7,302 bases of DNA from Chloroflexota bacterium (GCA_023406965.1 JAEXTI010000467.1:1-7302), one strand, 5' to 3'; shown: positions 1 to 5,906, counted from the first letter of the stretch. Notes: a model not told the origin generated them from the sequence alone. Numbers and translations are program-made.

Positions 1-1512
1 ATTTCATCCGGCGTGGCGCAGATCGTCTCGGCGTTCCCCAACCTGTTTGATTACCGGGTGTGGATCGCGGTTGGGTTGATCTTCCTGATCATGTTGATCA
101 ATTTGCGCGGCGTGCGCGAATCGGGGATCATTTTTGCGGTTCCCACCTATTTCTTTGTGGTGATGATGTTTGTGACTGTGATCGTCGGCCTGGTGCGCTA
201 TTTCACCGGTTCGCTGGGGACGGTGATCGACCCGCCGGAAATGGAAATGCTGCACAGCACGCAGGTGGTGACGGGCTTTTTACTGATCCGCGCCTTTGCC
301 AACGGGACCACCGCACTGACCGGCGTAGAGGCGATTTCCGACGGTATTCCGGCTTTCCGCCAGCCGCGCAGCCATAATGCGGGAGTGACCCTGATTTGGA
401 TGTCGTGCATCTTGGGCGCTTTGATGTTGGGGATTTCCTTCCTGGGCGCGAACATTCATGCGCTGCCTTCGGAAGTGGAGACGGTGATCTCACAACTGGC
501 CCGCACAGCCTATGGCGAGCGGGGCACGCTGTACTTGATGACGATCATTGCGACGATGGTAATTTTGGTCATGGCGGCCAACACTTCGTTTGCCGATTTC
601 CCCCGGCTGGGAGCTTTTGCTGCGGCAGACGGTTTGCTTCCCCGGCAGCTCACCCAAAAGGGCGCCCGGTTGGTGTTCTCGCGAGGCATTGTTCTGCTGG
701 CGATGATGGCGTCTCTGCTGGTGATCATTTTCCAGGCCAGCGTTTCGCGCCTCATCCCGCTGTATGCAATTGGCGTGTTTGTGTCGTTTACCTTGTCGCA
801 GACTGGCATGGCCCGGCGCTGGTTTAAAATTGGCAAGTTGAAGGAAGACGAGGAAGTGAAAGAGCGCAGTTCTGTATTGCGCTACGAGCCGACCTGGAAG
901 ATTAAAATGCTCATCAACGGTTTTGGGGCGGTGGCCACTTTTGCGGTGATGATCATGTTTGCCGCGACCAAATTCATGGACGGCGCCTGGGTGATCATTC
1001 TGATCATCCCCCTGCTGGTAGCATTATTTACGATCATCCAGCGGCATTACATTAGTTTAGCCAAGAAACTGTCGATGGACAATTACGGCAGCCCTCCGCC
1101 GCGAGTGACGCGCAACCGGGTGCTGGTGCCGATTGGCGGTGTGCACCGCGGCACATTGGCAGCCTTGCGTTATGCCCGCGCTCTTTCCGAAGATATCACT
1201 GCCATCCATATTGCCGTTGATCCTGATGAGGCCGAGCGGGTGAGGCAAAAATGGGAGCAGTGGGGCGACGGCGTACGCTTGATGATCGTCGAGTCGTCCT
1301 ACCGCCGCTTTATGGAGCCGCTGCTGTTGTATATTGATGAAATTTACCAAAGGAAGCAGCCGAACGAGGTGATTACCATTGTGGTGCCAATATTTGTTTC
1401 GCACAAGCGCGCGACGGAAATCCTTCATACGAATACAGCCGATGCCCTGCGAGAAGCACTGATGTTCCGCAAAGGGATTGTCATTACGAACGTGCCTTAT
1501 CTGATTGACTAA
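1..1512 (+). CDS. kimA: KimA-like K+ transporter (KUP/APC superfamily permease), 5' end missing
   Basis: The frame is open from base 1 (ISSG then VAQIV), so the GTG at 13 is internal; about 503 residues are visible. Bacillus subtilis KimA is about 607 residues, so roughly 130 N-terminal residues with the first membrane helices lie upstream. Eight to nine hydrophobic segments are visible, for example residues 18-35, 42-65, 127-152, 176-194, 228-244, 303-322 and 328-349. Family motifs recalled from KimA are present: NLRGVRES (34-41), LTGVEAIS (106-113, in the transport-site helix), LVMAANTSF and IPLYAIGVFVSFTLSQTGM. Residues 372-503 form a soluble alpha/beta domain resembling the KimA cytosolic universal-stress-like domain. 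KimA is a proton-coupled K+ importer inhibited by c-di-AMP; that function here is inferred. Automated annotation would probably say 'APC family amino acid permease'. Two TrkA genes downstream favour potassium. A charged stretch at 277-297 looks longer than in B. subtilis KimA. Confidence 0.85.
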   Translation: MSSGVAQIVSAFPNLFDYRVWIAVGLIFLIMLINLRGVRESGIIFAVPTYFFVVMMFVTVIVGLVRYFTGSLGTVIDPPEMEMLHSTQVVTGFLLIRAFANGTTALTGVEAISDGIPAFRQPRSHNAGVTLIWMSCILGALMLGISFLGANIHALPSEVETVISQLARTAYGERGTLYLMTIIATMVILVMAANTSFADFPRLGAFAAADGLLPRQLTQKGARLVFSRGIVLLAMMASLLVIIFQASVSRLIPLYAIGVFVSFTLSQTGMARRWFKIGKLKEDEEVKERSSVLRYEPTWKIKMLINGFGAVATFAVMIMFAATKFMDGAWVIILIIPLLVALFTIIQRHYISLAKKLSMDNYGSPPPRVTRNRVLVPIGGVHRGTLAALRYARALSEDITAIHIAVDPDEAERVRQKWEQWGDGVRLMIVESSYRRFMEPLLLYIDEIYQRKQPNEVITIVVPIFVSHKRATEILHTNTADALREALMFRKGIVITNVPYLID

Positions 1513-1533
1513 GGCAGGAGAGAAGAAAAAAAT

Positions 1534-2196
1534 ATGAAAGCAGTATTTGTAGGTTGCGGTCGCCTGGGGGCCGAATTGGCCTACCGCCTTTTTCAAAGAG
1601 GGCATGAGGTAGCAATCGTTGACCTGGATGAAAACGCGTTTTCGAGCTTGCCCGACGATTTCGAAGGGCGCTTCAGTGAAGGCGACGCGATGAACAGGGA
1701 CGTTTTACGGCGGGCGGGCATTGAGAAGGCCGATTCGGTGGCTGTGGTCACCAATTCGGATATCTTAAACGCCACCGTAGGGCACATTGCGTTGACCGTT
1801 TACCACGTGCCCAACGTGGTGGTGCGAAACTACAATCCGCGCTACCGGCCCATTCTTGAGGCTTACGGCTTGCAGATGGTTAGCGCATTGAGTTGGGGCG
1901 CCCAGCGCCTGGAAGAAATGATGTACCATGCCGATGTCAAAGCCGTCTTCTCGGCAGGGAACGGCGAGGTGGAAGTCTATGAACTGGCGATTCAAGAAAA
2001 CTGCGCCGGGCAGGTTTTGGGCGATTTGGTGAACTATGAAACTTGCGTGCCGGTTTCGGTGACTCGCGCCGGGAAGGCCATGCTGCCCAACCCGCGCCTG
2101 GTGCTGGAACTGGGCGATGTGCTGCACGTCAGCGCTACGCTGGACGGTGTCGAGTCGGTTCGGGCGCGTGTTTGCCCCCCGCGGCGGAAGGAGTAG
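1534..2196 (+). CDS. trkA: TrkA/RCK-type NAD-binding potassium transport regulator (first copy)
   Basis: This 220-residue cytosolic protein has the KtrA/TrkA layout. An N-terminal Rossmann RCK_N domain spans about 1-120, with glycine motif GCGRLG (7-12) and acidic D30 at the end of strand 2, the usual NAD(H) ribose contact. The family GDA element is at 50-52. A C-terminal RCK_C (TrkA_C) domain spans about 137-215. Such proteins form rings that gate K+ transport in response to nucleotides; some RCK_C domains bind c-di-AMP. The ATG at 1534 follows a purine-rich stretch with AGGAG at 1516-1520, 21 bases after the permease stop, so co-transcription is likely. Its stop lies 4 bases before the second trkA, which suggests translational coupling. 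No TrkH/KtrB gene is visible, so the partner is inferred to be the adjacent KimA-like carrier or a distant channel. Confidence 0.92.
   Translation: MKAVFVGCGRLGAELAYRLFQRGHEVAIVDLDENAFSSLPDDFEGRFSEGDAMNRDVLRRAGIEKADSVAVVTNSDILNATVGHIALTVYHVPNVVVRNYNPRYRPILEAYGLQMVSALSWGAQRLEEMMYHADVKAVFSAGNGEVEVYELAIQENCAGQVLGDLVNYETCVPVSVTRAGKAMLPNPRLVLELGDVLHVSATLDGVESVRARVCPPRRKE
2186..2193 (+). promoter_or_regulatory. Ribosome binding site fixing the second trkA start
   Basis: GGAAGGAG ends 7 bases before the ATG at 2201 and overlaps the last codons of the first trkA. It supports 2201 over the in-frame upstream ATG at 2117, which would add 28 non-Rossmann residues and overlap the first gene by 80 bases. 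Confidence 0.8.
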
Positions 2197-2200
2197 GACA

Positions 2201-2905
2201 ATGTACGTAATTATTGGGAGCGGCGGGCGCACGGGCGCGCAATTAGCCAGTATGTTGATTGGCATGGATCATGAGGTGAGAGTGGTTGAGAACCGCCCCG
2301 AGGTTCTGACCCGCATTCACCGCGAACTGCCCACCGAAACGATTGTGGAGGGGGATTGGATGGACTTGAACGTGCTGGAGCAGGCCGGCATCCGCCATGC
2401 GGATGCGCTGGCAGCCTGCACCACGCTGGACGAACAAAACCTGACTTTGTGCTATCTGGCCCGCGAGCTTTTTGGGGTGAAGCGCACCATTGCGCGGGTG
2501 AACAATCCTCGCGATGCCTGGCTGTTCGACAAGACCTTCCACGTGGACGTGGCGGTGAACCAGGCGGAGTTGCTTTCCAGTCTGATCCAGGAAGAGATGT
2601 CCCTGGGTGATATGATCACCCTGGTGAAGCTGCGCAAGGGCAATTACTCGCTGGTGGAGGAGAAGATTGCGCATGGCGCGCCGGCCATCGGCTTTGCCAT
2701 CAAAGACCTGGCCCTGCCCGAACGCTGCGTCATTGCGGCGATTGTGCGCAAGGGTGAGGTGATGATCCCTCGTGGCGTCAGTGTCATCGAGGAAGACGAC
2801 GAGATTTTAGCAGTGACGGATATGGAAGGCGCTCACCAGTTGTCCGATCTCTTCTCTCCGCCCGGCAAGCCGAAGAACGGAAATGGGAATGGCAAAAAGA
2901 AATAA
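2201..2905 (+). CDS. trkA: TrkA/RCK-type NAD-binding potassium transport regulator (second copy)
   Basis: This 234-residue protein is a clear but divergent paralogue of its upstream neighbour. RCK_N covers about 1-125 and RCK_C about 137-217. The dinucleotide loop reads IIGSGGRTG (4-12): aligned to the neighbour, the usual first glycine of GxGxxG (position 7) is serine and glycine sits at 6. E30 occupies the ribose-contact position. VEGDW at 49-53 matches the family GD element. The C-terminus ends in a low-complexity Pro/Asn/Gly/Lys tail (219-234) that the first copy lacks. It starts 4 bases after the first trkA stop with a strong GGAAGGAG, so the two are probably made together and could form mixed rings. 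The presumed role is nucleotide-dependent control of K+ transport. No convincing intrinsic terminator follows; the next promoter starts 14 bases downstream. Confidence 0.92.
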   Translation: MYVIIGSGGRTGAQLASMLIGMDHEVRVVENRPEVLTRIHRELPTETIVEGDWMDLNVLEQAGIRHADALAACTTLDEQNLTLCYLARELFGVKRTIARVNNPRDAWLFDKTFHVDVAVNQAELLSSLIQEEMSLGDMITLVKLRKGNYSLVEEKIAHGAPAIGFAIKDLALPERCVIAAIVRKGEVMIPRGVSVIEEDDEILAVTDMEGAHQLSDLFSPPGKPKNGNGNGKKK

Positions 2906-2948
2906 AGGTCAGCGAACCTTTGACCTATACCTAACCTTGAGGTATAAT
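2904..2948 (+). repeat. Nested inverted and direct repeats over the rpmH promoter (candidate operator)
   Basis: AGGTCA (2906-2911) is inverted as TGACCT (2921-2926), whose arm covers most of the -35 box. TATACCT (2926-2932) is inverted as AGGTATA (2940-2946), a 7-base-arm dyad with a 7-base spacer lying between the boxes and covering part of the -10. AAAGGT (2904-2909) also pairs with ACCTTT (2916-2921). ACCT recurs at 2916, 2923, 2929 and 2934, and AACCTT is found at 2915 and 2933. The repeats are directly visible; a regulatory role is inferred. Confidence 0.5.
2920..2948 (+). promoter_or_regulatory. Sigma70-type promoter of the rpmH operon
   Basis: The -35 box TTGACC (2920-2925) and a perfect -10 box TATAAT (2943-2948) are separated by the ideal 17 bases. 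Transcription would start near 2954-2956 and drive rpmH-rnpA-yidD-propeller-yidC-jag. No other promoter this good is seen before the terminators at 6677. Confidence 0.88.
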
Positions 2949-2954
2949 CCAAAT

Positions 2955-3089
2955 TCGCGTTAAGTGAAGTCAGCCGGCGCAAAACGCCGTTGACCAGGGA
3001 GCAGTGAAGGGTCCCGTTGCGAGAAACGAGGCGCTTCTCTGAGCCCGGTCTGACAAAATTGAGACAAAGTTATTGAGAAAGGAACGGGC
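2955..3089 (+). promoter_or_regulatory. Structured 5' leader of rpmH
   Basis: About 135 untranslated bases separate the predicted start site from rpmH. A clear hairpin lies at 2969-2994: GTCA/TGAC closing pairs, a small internal loop, CGGCG/CGCCG and loop CAAAA. A second region can fold as CGTT/AACG (3015-3018 with 3025-3028) or as GAGAA/TTCTC (3021-3025 with 3035-3039), closed by GGGT/GCCC (3009-3012 with 3043-3046). The segment just before the start codon, AACGGGC (3083-3089), can pair with CCCGTT (3013-3018) or GCCCG (3043-3047), so start-site masking is possible. It matches no leader family I recognise. Folding was judged by eye. Confidence 0.45.
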
Positions 3090-3263
3090 ATGTCAACCAA
3101 ACGAACTTACCAACCCAAAATCCGCCGCCGTATGCGCGTCCACGGTTTCCGTGAGCGCATGTCGACTGCTGATGGTCGCGAAGTTTTGAAGCGCCGCCGT
3201 CTGAAGGGCCGCAAGCGCCTGACGGTGACCATGAACAATGCTACCAAGCGCATTCGCTGGTAG
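3090..3263 (+). CDS. rpmH: 50S ribosomal protein L34
   Basis: This 57-residue, strongly basic protein has the L34 signature: [11 protein letters not shown] (4-14), HGFRERMST (18-26), GREVL (29-33) and a [12 protein letters not shown] block (34-45). L34 sits in the large ribosomal subunit. The E. coli protein has 46 residues and ends at about the RLTV position; here a tail of about 11 residues, ending TKRIRW, follows. The ATG at 3090 is preceded by AAAGGAA (3078-3084) at good spacing. It is the first gene of the operon and lies in the conserved order ahead of rnpA. No dnaA is seen upstream, where many bacteria carry it. Confidence 0.96.
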   Translation: MSTKRTYQPKIRRRMRVHGFRERMSTADGREVLKRRRLKGRKRLTVTMNNATKRIRW

Positions 3264-3293
3264 ACTTCCTCTTTAGAACCTTAAGTTGTCCGT

Positions 3294-3321
3294 GTGGCGA
3301 GCAGCAAAGCCAGTCGCTCAC
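3294..3321 (+). other. Possible hairpin between rpmH and rnpA
   Basis: GTGGCGA (3294-3300) can pair with TCGCTCAC (3314-3321), giving seven base pairs with one bulged T and a 13-base loop. It is followed by the palindrome-like ACCGGTCCGGT (3320-3330). It lacks a T-run, so it is not a terminator. It might act as a processing or stability element between a very highly and a weakly expressed gene. Confidence 0.3.
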
Positions 3322-3343
3322 CGGTCCGGTAACAGGTAAATGG

Positions 3344-3685
3344 GTGAAACGCGAGTTTCGCCTGACCCGATCGGCTGATTTCGAGCGGGTGCGGCAATCG
3401 GGCAAGTCGTATCCGCACCCGCTTGTTGTATTATTGGCCTTGCCAAACGAGTTGGGAACGACTCGGATTGGCATTGCGGCGGGGCGTTCCGTTGGGAACG
3501 CGGTGATCCGCAACCGGGCCAAGCGTTTGCTGCGAGCCTGTTTGGTGAGCCTGCTGCCCAAGATGACGGAAGGCTGGGATGTGGTTTTGCTGGCACGCAA
3601 GCCCCTGCCCGCCGCCGGATACTGGCAGGCCTTGACGGCCCTGGAAGCGACCCTGAAGCGCGCCGGGCTGTTGAAAGCACGGTGA
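3344..3685 (+). CDS. rnpA: Ribonuclease P protein component
   Basis: This 113-residue basic protein is the RNase P protein subunit, which helps the catalytic RNA bind and cleave pre-tRNA 5' leaders. The N-terminal KREFRLTRSADFERVR and the conserved basic helix SVGNAVIRNRAKRLLR (49-64), with the RNR box at 56-58, are diagnostic. Length is normal for the family. The GTG at 3344 is chosen because the family N-terminus begins exactly there and AGG (3334-3336) lies 7 bases upstream; the ATG at 3340 is out of frame. It lies 80 bases after rpmH and 6 bases before yidD, so it is read from the rpmH promoter. The weak start and Shine-Dalgarno match its need for far less product than L34. Confidence 0.96.
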   Translation: MKREFRLTRSADFERVRQSGKSYPHPLVVLLALPNELGTTRIGIAAGRSVGNAVIRNRAKRLLRACLVSLLPKMTEGWDVVLLARKPLPAAGYWQALTALEATLKRAGLLKAR

Positions 3686-3691
3686 GGTGAA

Positions 3692-3967
3692 ATGAGCGAA
3701 GACTACGCGAGCGAACCCAAGCTGCGCGATTTGCCGGTGACATTTTGGAACCTGCCGCGAATCGCGTTGTTGGGTTTAATTCGCGGATACCAAAAGCTCA
3801 TCTCGCCTGGTTTGCCGCCGGATACCTGCCGGTTCTATCCTTCTTGTTCCCATTACGGTTATCAAGCAATTTATAAATACGGCGCGATCAAAGGTAGTTT
3901 CATGGCTGCCTGGCGGGTGCTGCGCTGCAACCCGTTTAATAAGGGCGGGTTTGACCCGGTGCCGTAA
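3692..3967 (+). CDS. yidD: Membrane protein insertion efficiency factor YidD
   Basis: This 91-residue protein matches the YidD (UPF0161) family. Its core runs from residue 22 with [13 protein letters not shown] (31-43), [15 protein letters not shown] (46-60) and [17 protein letters not shown] (75-91). The three conserved cysteines are C46, C52 and C79. The N-terminal 20 residues are acidic and not conserved; residues 18-37 can form an amphipathic membrane-associated helix. YidD sits at the cytoplasmic membrane face and helps YidC-dependent insertion in E. coli. GAGG (3684-3687) overlaps the rnpA stop, so translation is probably coupled. In most genomes yidC follows directly; here a lipoprotein gene intervenes. 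Confidence 0.96.
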   Translation: MSEDYASEPKLRDLPVTFWNLPRIALLGLIRGYQKLISPGLPPDTCRFYPSCSHYGYQAIYKYGAIKGSFMAAWRVLRCNPFNKGGFDPVP

Positions 3968-3993
3968 TCGGTTACCAAGCTGTTTGAGAAAAT

Positions 3994-3997
3994 GGAG
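3994..3997 (+). promoter_or_regulatory. Ribosome binding site supporting a TTG start
   Basis: GGAG lies 8 bases before the TTG at 4006, an ideal distance. The next in-frame ATGs (4036 and 4042) have no comparable site and would remove the basic part of the signal peptide. Confidence 0.6.
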
Positions 3998-4005
3998 TTA
4001 ATCTC

Positions 4006-5073
4006 TTGCGCACTACTTTCCTAAATTCTAAAAGAATGCTGATGTTCAGCGTGCTGCTCATGGTCAGCCTGCTGGCCAGCGCCTGTGGCGTAATGCCCAA
4101 TAAAACCTGGCCGGGCCTGGCCGCCGATGAGAGCACAGTGTTTGTGACCTCGGCGGGGCAGGTTTTGGCTGTCAAAGATGGCGCTCAGGTATGGATTTTT
4201 CCCGAGAAAATGAATCAGAACCGGCTCATCTTAGCTGCTCCAGCGGTTGGGGATGGCAAGGTCTTTGTGGGCGATTCGGCCAACAATGTTTATGCTATCG
4301 ACGCCGCGACCGGGGCACAGTCCTGGATCAATGAAGAGCAGGACGGCAAGGGGCGGATTGTGGGCGGGTTGGCGGTGGTCGACAGCACCCTGCTCATTCC
4401 TTCTACCGATCACTTCCTGTATGCTCGCGATCTCAACGGCACATTGAAATGGAAGTTCGAGGCGCGCAACACTTTATGGACACAGCCGGTCAGCGATGGG
4501 AAGACCGTTTACCTGGCGGGCATGGATCACTACCTGTATGCCATCGATCTGGCGACAGGGAAGTTGCAATGGGAGCTCGACCTGGGTAATGCTTTGATTG
4601 CTGTTCCGGCGTTGAACGGGGAAAAGTTATATGTGGGCACCCTGGGCAATGAGATGGTGGCGGTGAACAAGGCCACCGGCAAAATTGAATGGCGCAGCCC
4701 GTTGGAAGGCAGCGTGTGGTCGAAGCCGTTGCTGGTCGAAGATACCTTGTTCTTTGGCACCGAGGCGGGAAAAGTGTACGCCATGAACACCACCGACGGT
4801 GTTGTCAAATGGCAGATGGACGCAAGCTCGGCGGCGTTAGGAACGCCGGCGGTGTTTGGCGAGGGGTTTGTGATTACCACCGAGAGTGGCGAAGTCAATA
4901 TGTACACTCTCGAAGGCGGGCGACCCTGGTCGCGCCAGCTCACCGGCAAGCTATATTCATCACCTGTGGTGGTGAATGAGCGGGTGGTTGTGGCGGGTTT
5001 GGAAACCGATACGCTGCTGGCGACGTTTGACGGCACCGGCACGCCCTCCTGGACGTTCAACCCGGCCAAGTAA
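4006..5073 (+). CDS. PQQ/BamB-like eight-repeat beta-propeller lipoprotein
   Basis: This 355-residue exported protein has a basic N-region (R2, K9, R10), a hydrophobic core (11-23) and a lipobox-like LASAC with C27 as the probable lipidated residue. The rest consists of about 40-residue repeats of the type 'VYAIDxATGKxxWE'. The repeat tryptophans are W63, W107, W149, W189, W229, W269, W308 and W349, spaced 39-44 residues, which fits an eight-bladed propeller of the PQQ-like (BamB/YfgL) superfamily. I see no enzymatic signature, so a scaffold or binding role is more likely than a PQQ dehydrogenase. BamB assists outer-membrane protein assembly in Gram-negatives; a Chloroflexota cell would have no known BamA, so the name should not be transferred. 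It lies 38 bases after yidD and 11 before yidC, suggesting a surface-side role in YidC-linked insertion or folding (inference). Confidence 0.85.
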   Translation: MRTTFLNSKRMLMFSVLLMVSLLASACGVMPNKTWPGLAADESTVFVTSAGQVLAVKDGAQVWIFPEKMNQNRLILAAPAVGDGKVFVGDSANNVYAIDAATGAQSWINEEQDGKGRIVGGLAVVDSTLLIPSTDHFLYARDLNGTLKWKFEARNTLWTQPVSDGKTVYLAGMDHYLYAIDLATGKLQWELDLGNALIAVPALNGEKLYVGTLGNEMVAVNKATGKIEWRSPLEGSVWSKPLLVEDTLFFGTEAGKVYAMNTTDGVVKWQMDASSAALGTPAVFGEGFVITTESGEVNMYTLEGGRPWSRQLTGKLYSSPVVVNERVVVAGLETDTLLATFDGTGTPSWTFNPAK

Positions 5074-5084
5074 GTGGAGTAAAA

Positions 5085-5906
5085 ATGGATATTTGGAATG
5101 CATTAATTATTACGCCCTTCACCAATGTGCTGCTGCTGATCTACAACTTCGTTGGGCAGAACTTTGGGGTCGCGATCATCCTGTTCACCCTGCTGATCCG
5201 CCTGATTACACACCCGTTGACGGTTTCGCAGATCAAGGGCGCCCAGGGCATGCAGAAATTGCAGTCCGACAAGCGCTTCCAGGAGATGCAGGAAAAGTAC
5301 AAGAATGATAAGGAGAAGCTGGCCCAGGAGCAGATGAAGCTGTACCAGGAGTTGGGTATCAACCCGCTCTCGTCCTGCCTGCCCATGCTCATCCAGTTCC
5401 CGATCATCATTGGCCTGTACCAGGCTTTGATTAAGGCCATGGCCAACACCCCTCTGGACCTGTTGAATTTGAGCCGCATTATCTGGCCCTTTGTCGATTC
5501 TTCATCGATCATCCCCTTGAACAACCGCTTCTTGTGGATGGATTTGAGCCAGCCGGAACGCCTGTACATACCTGGTTTGGCCTTCGGCATCCCGGTGCTG
5601 GCAGTGATTGTGGCTGTCACCACTTACGTCCAATCGAAACTTCTTTCTCCCACTCCCAATACCAGCAATCCGAAAGACCAATCGGCGATGATGACCGGCA
5701 TGATGAACATCTATATGCCCTTCTTGATGGGGTATATGGGGCTCACGTTGGCATCGGGCCTGTCGGTCTACTTTATTGCCGGTAACATCATCGGCATTGG
5801 GCAGTATGCGCTTTTGGGTAAGGTGAATTGGCGGAACTTGCTGCCTAACCTCAAGCCCGCGGCGCCGCAGCAGCCTGATTCCAAAGTAAAGCGAGGCAAA
5901 AAATGA
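5085..5906 (+). CDS. yidC: Membrane protein insertase YidC/Oxa1 family
   Basis: This 273-residue protein is the YidC/Oxa1/SpoIIIJ-type insertase that places and folds proteins in the cytoplasmic membrane, alone or with SecYEG. NFGVAIILFTLLIRLITHPL (26-45) is the first core helix, with the conserved groove arginine R39. A charged coiled-coil cytosolic loop (about 50-92) leads into ELGINPLSSCLPMLIQFPIIIGLYQAL, the second core helix. Further helices lie at about 166-186 and in the methionine-rich 206-245 region. The C-terminus is basic (KVKRGKK) and could contact ribosomes. It has no cleavable signal peptide or lipobox and none of the large periplasmic P1 domain of E. coli YidC. The ATG at 5085 follows GTGGAG (5074-5079). 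Its TGA overlaps the jag ATG as ATGA, so translation is coupled. Confidence 0.96.
   Translation: MDIWNALIITPFTNVLLLIYNFVGQNFGVAIILFTLLIRLITHPLTVSQIKGAQGMQKLQSDKRFQEMQEKYKNDKEKLAQEQMKLYQELGINPLSSCLPMLIQFPIIIGLYQALIKAMANTPLDLLNLSRIIWPFVDSSSIIPLNNRFLWMDLSQPERLYIPGLAFGIPVLAVIVAVTTYVQSKLLSPTPNTSNPKDQSAMMTGMMNIYMPFLMGYMGLTLASGLSVYFIAGNIIGIGQYALLGKVNWRNLLPNLKPAAPQQPDSKVKRGKK

Noticed and set aside
1..1512. Simple amino-acid permease assignment
   Set aside because: The motif series and cytosolic C-terminal domain resemble the K+ importer KimA, and two TrkA genes follow. Amino-acid transport is kept only as an alternative.
1057..1605. 182-codon antisense ORF
   Set aside because: It is antisense to the kimA 3' end and trkA start, is His/Gln-rich shadow coding, and has no recognisable family.
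2117..2200. In-frame 28-codon N-terminal extension of the second TrkA
   Set aside because: It overlaps the first trkA, is not Rossmann-like, and the strong GGAAGGAG precedes the ATG at 2201.
1765..2265. 166-codon antisense ORF
   Set aside because: It lies opposite the two trkA genes with no domain-like features and no ribosome binding site noted.
2904..2921. AAAGGT/ACCTTT hairpin as terminator of the trkA genes
   Set aside because: The stem is only six pairs, AT-rich, overlaps the stop codon and lacks a T-run. It is better read as part of the promoter repeats.
2964..2993. Nine-codon leader ORF (GTG start, VKSAGAKRR)
   Set aside because: There is no Shine-Dalgarno and the codons fall in the hairpin arms; it is more likely RNA structure than a leader peptide.
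3992..4024. Ten-codon ORF from ATG 3992 between yidD and the lipoprotein
   Set aside because: It is out of frame with the lipoprotein, has no family, and its ATGGAG is part of the downstream ribosome binding region.
4006..5073. PQQ-dependent dehydrogenase
   Set aside because: The repeats are of the PQQ-like propeller type, but the protein is much shorter than those enzymes and shows no recognisable catalytic or haem-binding motif.
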